Origin: Myroides phaeus
Lineage (GTDB): Bacteria; Bacteroidota; Bacteroidia; Flavobacteriales; Flavobacteriaceae
Assembly: GCF_009799805.1 (NCBI RefSeq)
Contig: NZ_CP047050.1
Span: forward strand, 1 to 64,000
Direction: 5' to 3'
DNA length: 64,000 nucleotides
The notes below the pieces were generated by a model. It made no database searches and was not told the origin of the DNA. It saw nothing but the letters and a program-made list of their open reading frames with translations. Within the stretch, counting starts at the first letter, position 1; every line of letters starts with the position of its first letter. The position numbers and the translations under genes were made by a program. This document shows positions 62,383 through 64,000 of the stretch, piece after piece.

Positions 62383-63195
62383 CTAAGATCCTACTTTAAA
62401 ATTAATAACTATAAAACCTATTTGAATATTAGGTGCTTTATCATCTGATTTCCATCTAAATGTTTTAGCTGTTGCAATTGCTGCGTCAGTTAAACATTTA
62501 GCCGAGTTAGTTGTACCACGTGTATGTTGAGCAGAAACCACTTTTCCTGATTTATCTACTCTAATTTCCACCACTACTGTACCAACTTCATTACAATCGG
62601 GTACTACTGATCCACGTGAAGCTAATGATCTTCCGTTTAGTCCCCAACTTGTACCACCTCCAGCACCTTGTCCTTTTCCATTTCCATAAGTAGAATTAGA
62701 GTACATATCTCCATCCAACTTACCTTGGTCTCCGTTTACAGAAGAATCCCCTTGTCCTTGAGATTTCTCTCCCGTACTCTTTGGACCATTAATCAAACTG
62801 GCTAATGCGTCAGTTGTACTTTGACTCGGTTTAGGGTCTGGTTTTTTCACTGGTACCTCAGCTTTTACAACCTCTTTTGGCTTAGGTGTTTCTTCTACTT
62901 TTTTAACCACAGGCACATCAACCTTATTTTGTGTAACTACTGGTTCTACCTTTGGTGTTTCCACTTTAGGAGCAACCTCTGGTTCGGGTTGCATTTCAAT
63001 AGTTTCTTTTGGCTGAACATCACCTTTTCCTTTGTCTGTATTACCAAAGTTAATAGCTATTTCACCCCCTGTCAAAACTGTCTCTTGAACAGGAGTCATT
63101 ATTTTGTAAAAGAAAAACAGCAAAAAAAGAATTACAAAAACAGTAGATGTAACTGCAAAAGCTTTCTTTTCACTATCTGTTTCTAATATCTTCAT
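62383..63195 (-). CDS. Energy transducer TonB-family protein
   Basis: A 270-residue protein with one N-terminal helix (about 14-32), a Pro/Glu/Lys-rich periplasmic spacer (about 60-130), a Gly/Asn/Ser-rich stretch (about 140-190) and a C-terminal TonB/TolA-like domain (about 200-270; VVVEIRVDKSGKVVSAQHTR). With ExbB and ExbD upstream it forms a Ton or Tol-type energy-coupling complex. The Gly-rich insert is longer than in classical TonB. It starts 3 bases after exbD. Confidence 0.88.
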   Translation of the reverse strand: MKILETDSEKKAFAVTSTVFVILFLLFFFYKIMTPVQETVLTGGEIAINFGNTDKGKGDVQPKETIEMQPEPEVAPKVETPKVEPVVTQNKVDVPVVKKVEETPKPKEVVKAEVPVKKPDPKPSQSTTDALASLINGPKSTGEKSQGQGDSSVNGDQGKLDGDMYSNSTYGNGKGQGAGGGTSWGLNGRSLASRGSVVPDCNEVGTVVVEIRVDKSGKVVSAQHTRGTTNSAKCLTDAAIATAKTFRWKSDDKAPNIQIGFIVINFKVGS

Positions 63196-63198
63196 ACC

Positions 63199-63594
63199 TT
63201 ATTTTGGCTCTACAGCCAATACAATTTTATAATTATTTCGATAAGCAATATCCATCACAAATACAGCATCTTCAACAGGTACACCTTTAGCCACGTGCAA
63301 AACCACATTCGGTTCTTCTTGATTAGCTAATTTCTGTTTTAACCCTTCTTCTAATCCTTCTGATGGAAATTGGTCTTGATCTATAAAATAATTAGATTGA
63401 TTATCTATACTAATCGCTACTGTTTCAACTGAATCTGACTTACCATCAGAATTTGGCAATACCAAATCTAAAGCGTTCGTCGTTGTCATCGTTGTAATTG
63501 CTACCATAAAGAAAATAAGTAACAAAAACACAATATCAGTCATCGACGACATATTAAACTCTGCCGAAACTCTATTTCTTCCTCTGATATTCAT
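63199..63594 (-). CDS. exbD: ExbD/TolR-family biopolymer transport protein
   Basis: A 131-residue protein with the family design: short cytoplasmic N-terminus (NIRGRNRVSAEFNMSS), one helix with the proton-carrying Asp (MTDIVFLLLIFFMVAITTM, Asp about 20) and a periplasmic domain ending KIVLAVEPK. The start overlaps the exbB stop by one base (TAATG). Confidence 0.93.
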   Translation of the reverse strand: MNIRGRNRVSAEFNMSSMTDIVFLLLIFFMVAITTMTTTNALDLVLPNSDGKSDSVETVAISIDNQSNYFIDQDQFPSEGLEEGLKQKLANQEEPNVVLHVAKGVPVEDAVFVMDIAYRNNYKIVLAVEPK

Positions 63595-64000
63595 TAGGCA
63601 GGCTCATTTAATAAATCTAAAAACTCAACTGCGTTTGCTTCTAATTGGTGAACAATTTTATCGATTTTACTTACTAAGTGATTGTACCCAACATAAGCAA
63701 TAATACCAACGATTAAACCAAATACTGTAGTCATCATCGCAGTATAAATACCCTCTGCTAATACACTCATATCTATACGAGCTGAACTTGCAGTTGACAT
63801 TTCGTGAAACGCCATAACCATACCTACTACTGTTCCTAAGAAACCTGTCATTGGTCCTGCTCCAGATAAAGTAGCTAATAAGTTAATGTTCTTCTCCATT
63901 TTGTAAACCTCTAATTTACCTGCATTCTCAATAGCAATATTGATGTCTTGTAATGGCTTACCAATTCTTGAAATCCCTTTTCCTACTAATCTTGCAACAG
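63594..64000 (-). CDS. exbB: MotA/TolQ/ExbB proton-channel protein (partial)
   Basis: Only the C-terminal part is in the window; the frame stays open to base 64000, so its start lies outside. An internal Met at 63899 is not the start: the sequence before it (GKGISRIGKPLQDINIAIEN) is family-like and in frame. The helices with LATLSGAGPMTGFLGTVVGM and TAMMTTVFGLIVGIIAYVGY, and the cytoplasmic loop, match ExbB/TolQ. First gene of the exbB-exbD-tonB-folC run. Confidence 0.92.
   Translation of the reverse strand, partial: VARLVGKGISRIGKPLQDINIAIENAGKLEVYKMEKNINLLATLSGAGPMTGFLGTVVGMVMAFHEMSTASSARIDMSVLAEGIYTAMMTTVFGLIVGIIAYVGYNHLVSKIDKIVHQLEANAVEFLDLLNEPA

Overview
The window reads as the dnaA end of the chromosome of a low-GC Flavobacteriaceae bacterium (Bacteroidota); a Myroides-like species is my best guess from overall protein resemblance, not a proven identification. 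The evidence is promoters of the flavobacterial type (TAnnTTTG about 20-35 bases before many starts, often with an upstream TTG), A/T-rich start contexts without Shine-Dalgarno sequences, family-specific genes (DUF6787, DUF6952, PepSY/LptG/RibBA versions typical of the group) and an ExbB-ExbD-TonB cluster. Base 1 is the A of the dnaA start codon, so the replicon was probably linearised there.

Layout. 1-9 kb is housekeeping: dnaA, a low-molecular-weight phosphatase, an RsmI-like methylase, threonine aldolase, prfB with its programmed frameshift, a Pit phosphate transporter with its DUF47 partner, and an acyl-CoA carboxylase beta subunit. 9-17 kb is more accessory: a 7-bp minisatellite, a LysR/YeiH sulfate-exporter pair, a 2OG-Fe(II) hydroxylase, a three-gene PepSY membrane operon, two copies of an unusual intergenic element, and a bestrophin-like channel. 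17-27 kb holds an NhaC antiporter, a peroxide-defence group (AhpC, thioredoxin, DUF6952, Tpx), then ftsK-lolA-lptF/G-ribBA and tRNA-Ser. 27-33 kb holds two secreted proteins, one of 1492 residues, and a DyP peroxidase. 34-37 kb: GNAT, lgt, butanediol-type dehydrogenase. 37-42 kb is a self-contained mutagenesis cassette: an XRE-S24 (LexA-like) repressor divergent from dinB and an error-prone DnaE. 42-53 kb: small unknowns, an HIBADH-like dehydrogenase, dapD, an LTA-synthase-like sulfatase, a glycosyltransferase, purL, DUF4265. 53-60 kb (minus strand): argS followed by two SGNH hydrolases and an MBOAT acyltransferase. 60-64 kb: six identical tRNA-Val genes, then exbB-exbD-tonB-folC on the minus strand (exbB runs off the window).

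The strongest unexplained signals are (1) a dispersed family of about 100-bp intergenic elements, four copies seen, built from 11-bp units arranged on both sides of a centre that in three copies is a GGCC palindrome; (2) the S24/DinB/DnaE cassette with two matching operator dyads placed on the two divergent promoters; (3) an 18-unit, 7-bp minisatellite between the carboxylase gene and its terminator; and (4) an SGNH-hydrolase with a LysM domain inserted in its catalytic fold, next to an MBOAT protein, suggesting peptidoglycan or envelope-glycan O-acetylation.

All product calls are from reading the translations by eye; no database search was possible.
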